From positions 62,001-126,000 of the forward strand of contig CAWHUM010000012.1 in NCBI GenBank assembly GCA_963832445.1: a DNA stretch of 64,000 nt. The letters run 5' to 3'. The position numbers and the translations under genes are program-made. How positions within the stretch are numbered: position 1 is the stretch's first letter; each line of letters starts with the position of its first letter. The DNA comes from AWTP1-13 sp963832445 (GTDB taxonomy: Bacteria; Pseudomonadota; Alphaproteobacteria; Rhizobiales; Hyphomicrobiaceae). A model generated the notes under the pieces. It was not told the origin of the DNA, did not search any database, and worked only from the letters and a program-made list of their open reading frames with translations. This document shows positions 46,912 to 56,830 of the stretch, piece after piece.

Positions 46912-47529
46912 ATGCAGGTTGTTAAGAAATCCCGAAAGGGCGAGAATAACGGCTATCTCGACGGCCAGTTTCTCGTCGCCATGCCCGCCATGGCCGATAA
47001 GCGCTTTGCGCGGTCGGTCATCTACATGTGCGCGCATTCGGGACAGGGCGCCATGGGCCTGATCATCAACCAGCGCGCCCCCCACATCAGCTTTTCGGAG
47101 CTGCTCGGCCAGTTGAGCATCGCCGGCGGCGAAGATGGCGCCGAGACAGCAGGACCGGCCGTGCGCGACATGGACGTGCATGTAGGTGGGCCGGTCGAGA
47201 CGGGACGGGGCTTCGTGCTCCACACCTCCGACTATTTTGCAGCCGACTCAACGCTGCCGATCGACGACGGCGTTTCGTTGACGGCCACCCTCGACATTCT
47301 CAAGGCCATTGCCGTCGGCAGGGGTCCTGACCGGGCGATCCTGGCACTCGGCTACGCAGGCTGGAGGCCGGGACAGCTCGAGAGCGAGATTGCGGCCAAC
47401 GGCTGGCTGCATTGTCCGCCGGACATCGACTTGCTGTTCGATCGCGACATCGACCAGAAGTACGATCGTGCCATGTCCAAGATCGGCATCGACCCTTCGC
47501 ACCTCGTGAGCGAAGCCGGGCACGCCTAG
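46912..47529 (+). CDS. YqgE/AlgH family protein
   Basis: A 205-residue cytosolic protein of the YqgE/AlgH (UPF0301) family. YLDGQFLVAMPAMADKRFARSVIYMCAHSGQGAMGLIINQ is the conserved N-terminal half, VHVGGPVETGRGFVLHT and ALGYAGWRPGQLESEIAANGWL the second. The fold is known but the function is not. The DsbD-domain gene is divergent, and the stop converges on the EAL gene with 27 bases between. The start at 46,912 begins MQVVKKSRKG. Confidence 0.9.
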   Translation: MQVVKKSRKGENNGYLDGQFLVAMPAMADKRFARSVIYMCAHSGQGAMGLIINQRAPHISFSELLGQLSIAGGEDGAETAGPAVRDMDVHVGGPVETGRGFVLHTSDYFAADSTLPIDDGVSLTATLDILKAIAVGRGPDRAILALGYAGWRPGQLESEIAANGWLHCPPDIDLLFDRDIDQKYDRAMSKIGIDPSHLVSEAGHA

Positions 47530-47556
47530 CAGCGTTGCCTGCCTGGACAGGACGGA

Positions 47557-50500
47557 TCAGCCCGCGCCGGGTTTGCCGGGGCCGGATGTGTCGGGTGGCT
47601 GCTGCTCATCCCCAATCTCGCCTGCCAGACGCGCCAGGCTCGCCCGGATAGCCGGCGGCAGCCTCGAGAAGTCGGCAGGCGGATGTTGTGCATTGGGGCG
47701 CGGCGGCAACGGCGGCGGACGGCCGCGCTGAGGGCCGCCCGGCGCTGCCGTGCCCGGTGACGGCGGCGAGCGATTGGCGGCGTGTGTGCCGTTGGGCAGA
47801 GGCGGCGGGCGCGGGGCCGCCCTGTCGGGTTCACCCGCGGACGGTGGTCCGCTGCCCGGCCGCAGAGGCGACGGCGGCAAATTGAGCTGCACCGCGTCGG
47901 GGTTCGGACTGGGCGGTGGGGGGGCAGTTTGCCCAGGCGTGCGCCAAGGCAGTGGCGGCGGGCCCGGAGGCTGATGGGCACCGTTGGGCGGCCGTGCCGA
48001 GACGGGCGGCGCCGGTGGAGGCGAGGCGGCGAGGTGCGGTGGGGGAAGCGGCTGCGAGGCCGGGCGGCGATACCCGCCCGCACCGTTGGCGGCTCCAGGC
48101 GGAGCATGCGGCGCCCCGCCGCGCCGCGGCGCCGGTTGCGGCACCATCACGGGCTCGGAACCCGCGTCGGGCCGCGCCCTGACGCGCTGGCGGAACAGGC
48201 TGCTCTTTCTCAGCCTGCGCTCGGCGCGGCGCACGACCTTGAGGAGCTGGAGCACATCGCGCTCTGCCATGGCTTCGCCGTAGTAGCCGCCCTGGGCGTA
48301 CTCGCAGCCGATCGAGCGCAGGAAAGACACGTCGTCCTCGGCCTCGACCCCCTCGGCCACCACTTTCTTTCCGAGCTCGTGGGCGAGCGCGATGATCGAG
48401 CGCAGCACCGCCGCGCCCGTCCCGTTCTGCCCCCTGGCCTGCACGAATGCGCGATCGACCTTGATGGTGTCGAAGGAGAACTGCGTGAGATAGGAGAACG
48501 AGGAGTAGCCCGTGGCGAAGTCGTCGAGCGACAGGCCCGCGCCGGCGGCGGCGAGTTGCTCGAGCACCGCGGCCGCCTTCTCCGGGTTCTCCATGGCCAG
48601 GGACTCGGTGATCTCCAGCCGCAGCGACCCCTTGGGTACGACGGCGCGGCCCAGAATATGGCGCACCTCGTTGATCAGCTCGGGCCGGAACAGCTGGCGG
48701 CTCGAAACATTGACGCTGACGAACAGCGGCTGATCGGGCCGCGGCAACTCGCGTTGCCAGCGCTGCGCCTCGCGCGCGGCACGGCCAAGGACGTAGGAGC
48801 CGAGCTTGAGGATGAGGTCGGATTCCTCGGCCACCGGCACGAAATGCGTCGGGTTGAGGAGACCCAGGCGGGGATGCTCCCAATTGAGCTGCGCCTCGAA
48901 CCCGGCCAGCGTCTCGGTGGGGAGGTAGAAGATCGGCTGAAAGACAAGCTTGAGCTGCTTCCTCTCGATCGCCGCGCGCAGCTCGTCCTCGAGTGCCACG
49001 CGCCCATCCTTCTCGGTGCGCATCTCGGCGTTGAAGATGTCGATGCGGTCGGAGCCGGAGCGCTTGGCGCGATACATGGCGATCTCGGCTTCGCGCAGCA
49101 ACTCGGCCGGGTCTTCGTCGGGGCCGTCGTAGACCGAGATGCCGATCGAGGCGGTGAGCACGACCTCCTGGCCGGCAATGGTGATCGGCGAGCGCACAGA
49201 GCGGCGCACCTGCTCGGCCAGCATGGCCAGCTCGCGCGGGTCGGTCTGATTGAGGAGCAGGAGGGCGAATTGGTCGCCGCCGACCCGCGCGAGGGTGTCC
49301 TGAGGCCCGAGATTGCGCCCCAAGCGCCGGGCCACGGTCAGCAGCAGGCTGTCGCCCACTACCAGCCCGAAGGCCGAGTTGGCTGTCTTGAACTTGTCGA
49401 TGTCGATGAACAGCAAGGACGGCCGGACCAGCGGCTCCAGCGTCGCGCGCTTGGCGGCGATGGCCAGGCGATCGAGAAACAGCTCGCGATTGGGCAGGCC
49501 CGTCAGGCTGTCGTGCACGGCATTGTGCAGCAGGCGCTCCTGGGCGCGCTTGTTGTCGGTCACCTCGCGCACCAGGCCGACGCAGCGCAGATTGCGGCGA
49601 TCGGAGGTGGGCACACTGGCCGCCTCCAGCTCGAACCAGCGGTAGGAATTGTCCACGTGCCGCATGCGGAACTCGATCCGCATGTCGCCACCGGCGCGCT
49701 CCTTCATGGACCACAGCAGCAGCTTGAAGCGCTCCCGGTCGGCTGGGTGCATGTGCGAAGTAAAGTCGTCGGCCTTGACCGACAGCTCGCCTGCCTTGAG
49801 CCCCAGCATGGCTTCAATGATGGGGCTGACTTTCACCTCGTCGCGGCGCGAGTTCCATTCCCATACCGCAGCGCCCGCACCGTCCACCGCCAGCGCGCGC
49901 AGCTGCTGCTCGCCGGGCTGCGTGCCGTAGAGCGGCTCGACCGAGCGGAAGGCATACTGGGTGACGGTGAAGCCGATGAGCACGACGATCAGCACGAGGC
50001 CCGAGACGAGCCCAAAAATGACGAAGTCGCCGGCCAGCCGGCCGAGCAAGGTGGCTCCGGCGCCGAACAGCCAGACCAGCAGAAGCATCCACGTCGGCAC
50101 CAGCGACAGCGCACGGTCCTGGCCGCGCAGCGCCAGAAACAGCGTGATGGCGGCGCCGCCGCCGGCGATGCCGACGCTCGACATGCGGGCGAACGTGGCG
50201 GCGAGACGCGGATCGATGAAGGCGACGGCCACGAGCGAGCACTGGGCCGCGATCCACAGACCCAGCAGCATACGCAGGAAGCCGTGCCCGGCGCCGAGAC
50301 GCAGGAAGATGTAGAGGAAGACGAGGAGGCTCGCGGCCATCGCCGCCTCGCCACCGGCGCGGTACTGCGCGTTCTCCTCGGGACGGATGCTGAACAGCTT
50401 GTCCCAGAAGCCGAAGTCCACGCACAGGTAGGCCAGCACGCACCAGGTGAACACGGCCGCGGAGGGGAAGATGGCCTTGTGATTGGCGGCGAAGACGGCT

Positions 50501-51148
50501 GTCAGAAAGATCGCCAGCAGGCCGGTGATGCCCAGCATGACGCCGTTGAACAGCTGGCGGTCGCGGCTCTTCTGCTCGTATTCCAGCGGGTTCCAGAGAT
50601 GGATGCGCGCGAAGCGGTCGGACGACAGCTCGGCGATGTAGGTGACCGTCTGCCCCGGCTCCAAGGTGATGCGGAACACGTCGGCCCGATCGCTCTTGAT
50701 GCGCTCGGGCACGTAGCCCACGGAGTGGGAAATCTTCTCGATGCGCCGGGAGTCGAGGTCGGGCCATATCACGCCCGAGCCCGCCATGTTGTAGCGGTCG
50801 ACCACCAGCCAGCGCTCGACCGCCTTGTCGGTGTTGTTGCGGAGCGCGAACGCGAACCATCCCGGGTTGCTGCCGGGGGTGGAGGCGTGTGCGGCGACGC
50901 GCTGGGTGACGCTGTCGCGGCCCGGCGCCGAACTCGATGATGATCTGGTCACCCTGCGGCTCGTAGAATTCGCCGGCCTCGGAGATGTCGACGCGATCGG
51001 CATCGCTGGTGACGTCGATCACCTTGGGCGCGGCGCCGGCAGGGGCGTGTGCCAAGAGCAGGCAAGCGAGCGCCAGCATGAGCATGCAGCCGCCGCGCAC
51101 GCCGGCCTTGACGGCGGCGGGTGCTGCAATGGCGGCCTGTCTCAGCAT
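47557..51148 (-). CDS. Membrane c-di-GMP phosphodiesterase-like protein (7TMR-PAS-GGDEF-EAL), frame interrupted
   Basis: A protein of about 1196 residues. After a signal peptide and a periplasmic sensory domain come about seven hydrophobic segments (residues 205-390), then a PAS domain, a degenerate GGDEF domain (RVGGDQFALL near residue 623) and an EAL domain (GFEAQLNWEHP near 749, with EAQ for EAL). Catalytic EAL residues remain: VNVSSRQL, EITESL, DDFATGYSS, KVDRAFV and AEGVE. The diguanylate-cyclase site is therefore probably dead and the phosphodiesterase probably active. From about residue 1000 a tail of some 200 residues is extremely Pro-rich. An extra G near 50,922 breaks the frame after the signal region; removing it joins both parts. 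It follows the GNAT gene by 16 bases. Confidence 0.87.
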
Positions 51149-51164
51149 CGCACCCCTCGGGACA

Positions 51165-51752
51165 CTAGCCGCGCGGATCGTCTTGCAGCAGCGCGAATAG
51201 GTCGTGGTCTTGCCACTGTCCGTTGATCTTCAGGTACCGGCGGGCTCTGCCCTCGCGGGCGAAGCCGACCTTCTCGAGCACGCGCTGCGAGGCGGCGTTG
51301 CTCGGCAGGCAGGCGGCCTCCAGCCGGTTGAGCCGCAAGGCGCCGAATGCAAATGCCACAGCCGCGCGCACCAACTCCGTCATCAGGCCGCGGCCGGCGT
51401 GAGGCGCACCTATCCAGTAGCCGATGGAGGCGGCCTGGGCGACGCCGCGGCGGACATTGGAGAGGTTGAGGCCGCCGACGAGCCTGGCGTCGGCCTCGGT
51501 GAAAATCACGTAGGCATAGCCCTGATCGTCGCGCATCTCGCGGTTATATTGCCGCAAGCGGCGGCGGAAGTTGGATCGCGCCAGCTCGTCGCGCGTCCAT
51601 TGCGGCTCCCATGGTGTCAGATGCGCGCGGCTGAGCGCCCGCAGCTCGGCCCAGGCTGAATAATCCTGCATCGTGGGGGGCCGCAGACACACCCGCCCGC
51701 CCCGGATTTCCGTGTCCGGGTCCACCACCAGCGAGGGTCTCAGGAACGCCAT
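51165..51752 (-). CDS. GNAT acetyltransferase, RimJ/RimL-like
   Basis: A 195-residue acetyl-CoA N-acyltransferase. VCLRPPTMQDYSAWAELRALSRAHLTPWEP is the RimJ-type N-terminus. Acetyl-CoA binding is at IGYWIGAPHAGRGLMTELVRAAVAFAFG and the C-terminal AACLPSNAASQRVLEKVGF. Members acetylate ribosomal proteins or small substrates; the target is not known. The ATG at 51,752 is preceded by GGAG. It lies 24 bases after the M16 peptidase gene, in the same run as thrC and the EAL gene, an order conserved in Hyphomicrobiales. Confidence 0.88.
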   Translation of the reverse strand: MAFLRPSLVVDPDTEIRGGRVCLRPPTMQDYSAWAELRALSRAHLTPWEPQWTRDELARSNFRRRLRQYNREMRDDQGYAYVIFTEADARLVGGLNLSNVRRGVAQAASIGYWIGAPHAGRGLMTELVRAAVAFAFGALRLNRLEAACLPSNAASQRVLEKVGFAREGRARRYLKINGQWQDHDLFALLQDDPRG

Positions 51753-51776
51753 TTGCACTCCAAGCCGACGGCGGGC

Positions 51777-53066
51777 TCAAGCAACACTCAAGCTGGCGCC
51801 GTCTTGCGTCAAGCGCTCGGCGGTTCGGGCATGGGCTGCCCCCTTGCGGCCGGCGCCGACGACGGTGACGGACGGCCGCGAACGGGCGAGCAGTCTGTCC
51901 GCAAGCGCACGCACCGCCTCGGGCGTAACGGCGTCGATACGGCCGACGGTCTCCTTGGTGTCGATCAGCCGATCGAACAGCAAGAGCTGCCGCGCCATGT
52001 ACTCGGCCCGCGCGGAGGAGCTTTCGAGGCCCATCAGGATGCCGGCCTTGATCTGGGCCTTGGCGCGTGCAGTTTCAGCCTCCGTCGGCGCCTCGCCGGC
52101 GGCGCGGCGCAACTCCGCGGACACGACGTCGATCAGCTTTTCCATCATCTCCTGCCCCGTCGCGGCGTGAATCCCGAACAGTCCCGTATCGGCCAACGCC
52201 CAATAGCTCGAATATACGGAGTAGCAGAGGCCGCGCCGCTCTCTCACCTCCTGGAAGAGGCGCGAGGATATCCCGCCGCCGAACAGCGCCGAGAACACCT
52301 GGGCGGCATGGTAATCGGCTGCCCCGTAGGATGGGCCTTCGAACGCCAGCAGCAGGTGACTTTGCTCGAAAGGCTTGCTGGACGAGCGCGTCCCCCCGCC
52401 ATAGCGCGCCGGCTCGAACCGACCCCCTTTGCCGCCATTCATGCCCCCGAATAGGGCCTCAGCGTGGCGCACGAGCTTGTCGTGGTCGATCTTGCCCGCT
52501 GCGGAGAGCACCATGCGCTTGGCGCCATAGTTGGCCTTCATGAACTTGCGCAGATCGGGAGGGGTGAAGCTGCGCACGCTCGCCACCGTGCCGAGGATCG
52601 GGCGGCCGATGGCCTGGTCCGGGAAGGCCGCTTCCTGCAGCAGCTCGTAGGCGATCTCGTCGGGGCTATCGCGGGTAGCGGCGATCTCCTGCAGGATGAC
52701 CTCCCGCTCGCGCTCGAGCTCCGACCCGGCATGGCGCGGGTTGAGGAGAATGTCGGCCAGGATCTCAAGGCCGAGCTCGATATCGGCGGCCAGCACGCGG
52801 GCGAAATAGGCGGTGGTCTCGAGGCTGGTGGCGGCATTGAGCTCGCCGCCCACGGCCTCGATCTCCTCGGCGATGTCTTTGGCGGTGCGCCGCTTGGTTC
52901 CCTTGAATGCCATATGCTCCAGCAGGTGCGAGATGCCGTGCTGGGAGAAGTCCTCGTGACGGGCCCCGACGCCGACCCAAATGCCCATGGACACCGTTTC
53001 GAGGTGCGGCATGCGGTGGGAGACCACGCGCAGGCCGTTGGCGAGGGTGGTTTGGCTGGTGCTCAT
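51777..53066 (-). CDS. M16 family zinc peptidase (mitochondrial-processing-peptidase-like)
   Basis: A 429-residue M16 protease. The inverted zinc motif HxxEH is H47-LLE-H51 in GISHLLEHMAFKGTKRRT, with the distal Glu in the segment VGGELNAATSLETTAYFARV. FEGPSYGAADYHAAQVFSALFGGGISSRLFQEVRERRGLCYSV is the C-terminal half signature. It is similar to the alphaproteobacterial ancestors of mitochondrial processing peptidase. It overlaps the thrC stop by four bases (ATGA), showing coupling. No signal peptide is seen. Confidence 0.92.
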   Translation of the reverse strand: MSTSQTTLANGLRVVSHRMPHLETVSMGIWVGVGARHEDFSQHGISHLLEHMAFKGTKRRTAKDIAEEIEAVGGELNAATSLETTAYFARVLAADIELGLEILADILLNPRHAGSELEREREVILQEIAATRDSPDEIAYELLQEAAFPDQAIGRPILGTVASVRSFTPPDLRKFMKANYGAKRMVLSAAGKIDHDKLVRHAEALFGGMNGGKGGRFEPARYGGGTRSSSKPFEQSHLLLAFEGPSYGAADYHAAQVFSALFGGGISSRLFQEVRERRGLCYSVYSSYWALADTGLFGIHAATGQEMMEKLIDVVSAELRRAAGEAPTEAETARAKAQIKAGILMGLESSSARAEYMARQLLLFDRLIDTKETVGRIDAVTPEAVRALADRLLARSRPSVTVVGAGRKGAAHARTAERLTQDGASLSVA

Positions 53067-54475
53067 GCAGCGGCTCCCTGGCGTGCGCCCGAGCGCTCGG
53101 CGATGAAGCGCTGGACTGCGGCTAGGTCGTTAGGCAGGACGGAAATGCGCTCGCGGGCGCTCATCAGGCAGGCGAGGCGCTCAGGTAGCGGAGGGCGCAC
53201 GCCGGCGATCGCTTCCATGGTGTCGGGGAACTTCGCCGGGTGCGCTGTGGCAAGCACCACGCGCGGCACCCGGCCGGGGTCGGGCGTTTTTTCCAGCGCA
53301 ACGACGCCGCAAGCGGTGTGCGGGTCGAGCAGGTAGCCGCTTTCCGCGCTGACGCGCCGGATGCATCGGGCAACCTCGTCCATGTCGGCGCTGGCGGCAT
53401 CGAAGTCTTCGCGCATCCTGGCGAGGAGCGGTCCCGAAAGATCGAAGCGGCCCGACTGGTGCAGCGCGCCGAGCCTCGCGCGCACCGAGGCCGCGTCGCG
53501 GTCGCTGGCCTCGAACAGGTAGCGCTCGAAGTTGGAGGAGACCTGAATGTCCATGGAAGGCGAGGTGGTGGGCACGACGGGGCGCACCTCGTAGGCGCCC
53601 GTGGCATGGGTGCGGCGGAGGATGTCGTTCTCGTTGGTGGCAAGGACCAGCCGCTCGACGGGGAGGCCCATGCGCTTTGCCGCGTAGCCGGCGAAGATAT
53701 CGCCGAAGTTGCCGGTCGGGACCGAGAACGAGACGGCCCGATGCGGCGCTCCGAGCGCCGCCGCCGCGACGACGTAGTAGGTGATTTGCGCAGCCACCCG
53801 GCCCCAGTTGATGGAGTTCACGCCTGCCAGATGATTGCGGTCGCGGAAGGCCAAGTCGGCGAACATGGCCTTCACCAGCGCCTGGCAGTCGTCGAAAGTG
53901 CCGTCGATGGCGATGGCGTGGACGTTGGGCTCGGTGGCGGTGGTCATCATGCGCCGCTGTACGTCCGAGACGCGGCCATCGGGGAACAGGATGAACAGCT
54001 CGGCGCGGCTGGAGCCGCGGAAGGCCTCCACCGCCGCGCCGCCGGTGTCGCCCGAGGTAGCGCCGACGATCGTGACCTTCGCGTCGCGGGCCGCGAGCAC
54101 GCGGTCCATCAGCCGCGCCAGCAGCTGCATGGCGAGGTCCTTGAAGGCCAGCGTCGGCCCGTGGAACAGCTCGAGGATCCACAGGTTGGGGCCGATCTGC
54201 ACCAGCGGTGTCACCGCCGGGTGGCCGAAGCGGGCATAGGCGTCGCGAGCGATCGCCAGCAGCTCGGGCCGCGGTATGGCGCCGCCTGCGAACCGCTCCA
54301 GCAGGGCGGCGGCAACCTCCGCGAACGGCCTGCCGGCGAAACCGCCGATCTGGCCAGGCGTCAGCTGCGGCCAGGCTCCGGGCACGTAGAGGCCGCCATC
54401 GCGTGCCAGACCAGCCAGCAGCGCATCCTCAAATCCCAGCTCTGGCGCCTCGCCTCTGGTGGAGATGTAACGCAA
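53063..54475 (-). CDS. thrC: Threonine synthase
   Basis: A 470-residue PLP enzyme that converts O-phosphohomoserine to threonine. Homology begins LRYISTRGEAPELGFEDALLAGLARDGGLYVP. FHGPTLAFKDLAMQLL contains the PLP Lys, and IVGATSGDTGGAAVEAFRGSS is the phosphate-binding region. The start is taken as TTG at 54,475 because the family begins with (M)RYISTRG there; an ATG 25 codons upstream would add non-homologous sequence. The site upstream of the TTG is weak. It follows SURF1 by 114 bases. Confidence 0.92.
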   Translation of the reverse strand: MRYISTRGEAPELGFEDALLAGLARDGGLYVPGAWPQLTPGQIGGFAGRPFAEVAAALLERFAGGAIPRPELLAIARDAYARFGHPAVTPLVQIGPNLWILELFHGPTLAFKDLAMQLLARLMDRVLAARDAKVTIVGATSGDTGGAAVEAFRGSSRAELFILFPDGRVSDVQRRMMTTATEPNVHAIAIDGTFDDCQALVKAMFADLAFRDRNHLAGVNSINWGRVAAQITYYVVAAAALGAPHRAVSFSVPTGNFGDIFAGYAAKRMGLPVERLVLATNENDILRRTHATGAYEVRPVVPTTSPSMDIQVSSNFERYLFEASDRDAASVRARLGALHQSGRFDLSGPLLARMREDFDAASADMDEVARCIRRVSAESGYLLDPHTACGVVALEKTPDPGRVPRVVLATAHPAKFPDTMEAIAGVRPPLPERLACLMSARERISVLPNDLAAVQRFIAERSGARQGAAA

Positions 54476-54589
54476 GGATCGGGCTTTCGTCGGCTTGCAG
54501 GGGGTGATTGGCAGGCACCCTACGGCGCAAGCCCGCAGCGAACAAGGCAACTGGCGGGCTGGGCTGGAAAAAGCGCTTGGTTGCCGATG

Positions 54590-55335
54590 CTAGCTGCTGG
54601 CGGCGGCCCGCAAGCGGCTGATGGCGAACGCCAAATAGACGCCAATGAGGGTCGCGGCCAGACCATACCAGGTGAGCGCGTATTCCAGGTGGCGGTTGGG
54701 AAGGGCGATGCGGGTGACGCCGCCCCTGGGCAGGCCGCCGGGCGGTGCGGGATCGGCATCGGCCTCGACGAAGATGGGCAGCGCCTTGGCCGAGCCGTCT
54801 GGGAAGGCCGATGCTGGTCATGGCGGGGATATCCGGCCAGTACCAGACGTTGCCCTCCACATCGTTGTCGGGCGCGAAGAACGTGCGGACGGGCACAAGA
54901 CGGATGACGCCGCGCACCTCGGCGCTGCCCTCAACCTGGCCGGCAGCGCGGCGGCGGGTGCCTTGCTGGCGTCCGGCACCATGCCCGCGATTGATCCACA
55001 CGACGAGACCGGGGCCGATCTCCAGCGGCGTGTAGACGTGCCAGGCGAGGCCCGAGGGGGCGGGCGCGTAGAGATAGCGCTCCTTGTCGTGCAGGAAGCG
55101 GCCGGTGACGGTGACGTGCACGTATTCGATGTCGCCGCCATCGCGCCGCGTCTGCATGGCTGCGGTGATGCGGCACGGGATCGGCGCCGACGCGGGCGGC
55201 GATCTTGGCGAGCAGCGCTTCCTTCCACGCCTTGCGCTCGAGCTGCCAGGTGCCGAGCCCGATCAGGACGGCCAAGCCGGCAATCGCCAGCAGGGTCGGC
55301 CAAAGCAAGCGGGCCTGTCGCAGCTTGTGGAGCAT
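54590..55335 (-). CDS. SURF1 family cytochrome oxidase assembly protein, frame interrupted twice
   Basis: About 247 residues with a transmembrane helix near each end (TLLAIAGLAVLIGLGTWQLERKAWKEALLAKI and EYALTWYGLAATLIGVYLAFAISRLRAAASS). The periplasmic part has GRFLHDKERYLYAPAPSGLAWHVYTPL and VVWINRG. One extra base near 55,170 (coding sense ccgCatc) and one near 54,800 (cccAgac) break the frame. Removing both gives a continuous SURF1 of normal length. SURF1 helps insert heme a into subunit I. It starts 12 bases after DUF983. Confidence 0.87.
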
Positions 55336-55347
55336 CGTGCGCGAGCT

Positions 55348-55726
55348 TCAGTCGAGGCCGAGACGCCCCTCGCCGGCCTGGTGCTTGTACTGTAGCGCGA
55401 TCAGCACGCCCTTGAGTGCGCGCAGCAGCACGAATGCGAGCGCCGGCGTGGCCAGGCCCCACAGCACGACGTGCACCCAGACCGGCGGATTGAGTCGGAA
55501 CTCGACGATGCAGCGCCGCCCCCAGCACGAGGAAGCCTAGGATGAGAATCGCGAACACGGCGGGGCCGTCGCCCGAGTCGGCGAACGCATAGCTCAAGCC
55601 GCAGCGGTCGCACTTCTCACGCAGCGCCAGTCCTGAGCGGAAGAGCGCGCCTTGCCCGCAGCGGGGACAGCGCCCCTTGAGGCCGGCGACGATGGCGGCC
55701 GAGGCCGAAGTCGGGGCGTCTTGCAT
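55348..55726 (-). CDS. DUF983 protein, frame interrupted once
   Basis: About 125 residues. The N-terminus has a zinc-ribbon-like pair, RCPRCGQGALF and KCDRCGLSY (CxxC twice), followed by two membrane segments (AVFAILILGFLVLGAAL and WVHVVLWGLATPALAFVLLRALKG). One extra base near 55,510 (coding sense ctgCatc) breaks the frame. Without it the protein ends ALQYKHQAGEGRLGLD. DUF983 genes are almost always beside cytochrome oxidase subunit III, and a role in oxidase assembly is inferred. The ATG at 55,726 begins MQDAPTSASAA. Confidence 0.85.
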
Positions 55727-55804
55727 GCGTATCTCCCGCTGCGGCGCCGGAGGCGAGGCCGGCACGAAGCCGACGGTGCGACCATATGGTTAATACTGAA
55801 CAGT

Positions 55805-55828
55805 GGATTGTTTCACGTGAAACAATCC
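55805..55828. promoter_or_regulatory. parS centromere site (ParB-binding palindrome)
   Basis: TGTTTCACGTGAAACA at 55,809-55,824 is an exact match to the 16-bp parS consensus. The palindrome extends perfectly four bases further on each side (55,805-55,828), and CTGAAC/GTTCAG arms continue it to 55,796-55,837. It lies in the 152-base gap between DUF983 and ctaE. parS sites cluster near chromosomal oriC, so this window may be close to the origin. parA/parB genes are not in the window. Confidence 0.9.
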
Positions 55829-55878
55829 CCGGTTCAGCGTCGACCACAATTCAGCGGCGAGGCGGCTTGTCCGCCCCG

Positions 55879-56811
55879 TCAATGCGCCAGCGGCGTGCCT
55901 GCACCGATCACGTAGATGCAGGTGAACAGGAACAGCCACACCACGTCGACGAAGTGCCAGTACCAGGCGGCGGCTTCGAAGCCGAAGTGCTGCTTGGGGG
56001 TGAACGCCCCGTTGAGGGCCCGGAACAGGCAGACTGTCAGGAACAGCGTGCCGATGATCACGTGCGCGCCGTGGAAGCCGGTGGCCATGAAGAAGGTCGA
56101 GCCGTAGATGTGGCCGGCGAAATTGAAGCCGGCGTGGGCGTACTCGTAGGCCTGGCAGGCGGTGAACAGCGCGCCCAGGATGATGGTGATCACGAGGCCC
56201 CAGACGAGGCCCTTGCGGTTGTTCTCGAGCAGCGCGTGGTGGGCCCAGGTGACGGTGGTGCCGGAGGTGAGCAGGATCAGGGTGTTGACGAGCGGCAATC
56301 CCCACGGGTCGAAGGTGCCGTGGAAATACTCGCTGGGCTTGGGCGGCCACTTGCCGCCGGTGAGCGCGTTGCGCTCTACCATGCCGATCACCTCCTTGGT
56401 CGGGGCCAGCGTGCCGTCGGGCAAGGTCACCTCGATCGGGTGGATCGCGGCGGGAAACAACGAGGCGTCGAAATAGGCCCAGAACCAGGCGACGAAGAAC
56501 ATCACCTCGGAGGCGATGAACATGATCATGCCGTAGCGCAGGTGCAGCTGCACGACTGGCGTGTGATCGCCGCGGTTCGCCTCCTTGATCACGTCGCGCC
56601 ACCACACGAACATGGTGAAGGTGATACCAGCGGCGCCGACGAAAAATACACTGGGTCCGCGCACGCCGAAGAGGCCGGCGCCACCGCCCATCGAGCGCAT
56701 CCAGATGACCAGGCCGACGGCCATCATGAAGGCGAAGATGGAGCCCACCACGGGCCAGGGGCTCGGGTCCACCAGATGATAGTCGTGGTGCTTGGTGTGC
56801 GTGTCGGCCAT
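55879..56811 (-). CDS. ctaE: Cytochrome c oxidase subunit III
   Basis: A 310-residue inner-membrane protein with seven helices. WWRDVIKEANRGDHTPVVQLHLRYGMIMFIASEVMFFVAWFWAYF is the conserved region with the buried Glu, and TSGTTVTWAHHALLENNRKG and FHGAHVIIGTLFL follow. WYWHFVDVVWLFLFTCIYV closes the fold. It stabilises the aa3 oxidase core. It starts 19 bases after ctaG. The parS-containing gap follows its stop. Confidence 0.95.
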   Translation of the reverse strand: MADTHTKHHDYHLVDPSPWPVVGSIFAFMMAVGLVIWMRSMGGGAGLFGVRGPSVFFVGAAGITFTMFVWWRDVIKEANRGDHTPVVQLHLRYGMIMFIASEVMFFVAWFWAYFDASLFPAAIHPIEVTLPDGTLAPTKEVIGMVERNALTGGKWPPKPSEYFHGTFDPWGLPLVNTLILLTSGTTVTWAHHALLENNRKGLVWGLVITIILGALFTACQAYEYAHAGFNFAGHIYGSTFFMATGFHGAHVIIGTLFLTVCLFRALNGAFTPKQHFGFEAAAWYWHFVDVVWLFLFTCIYVIGAGTPLAH

Positions 56812-56830
56812 CTAAAGCTCCTGGTAGCGT

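Noticed and set aside
47782..50940. A plus-strand open frame of about 1050 codons opposite the EAL gene
   Set aside because: It is antisense to a protein with clear PAS, GGDEF and EAL domains; long antisense frames are expected at this GC content, and its translation is low-complexity and His/Arg/Gly-rich.
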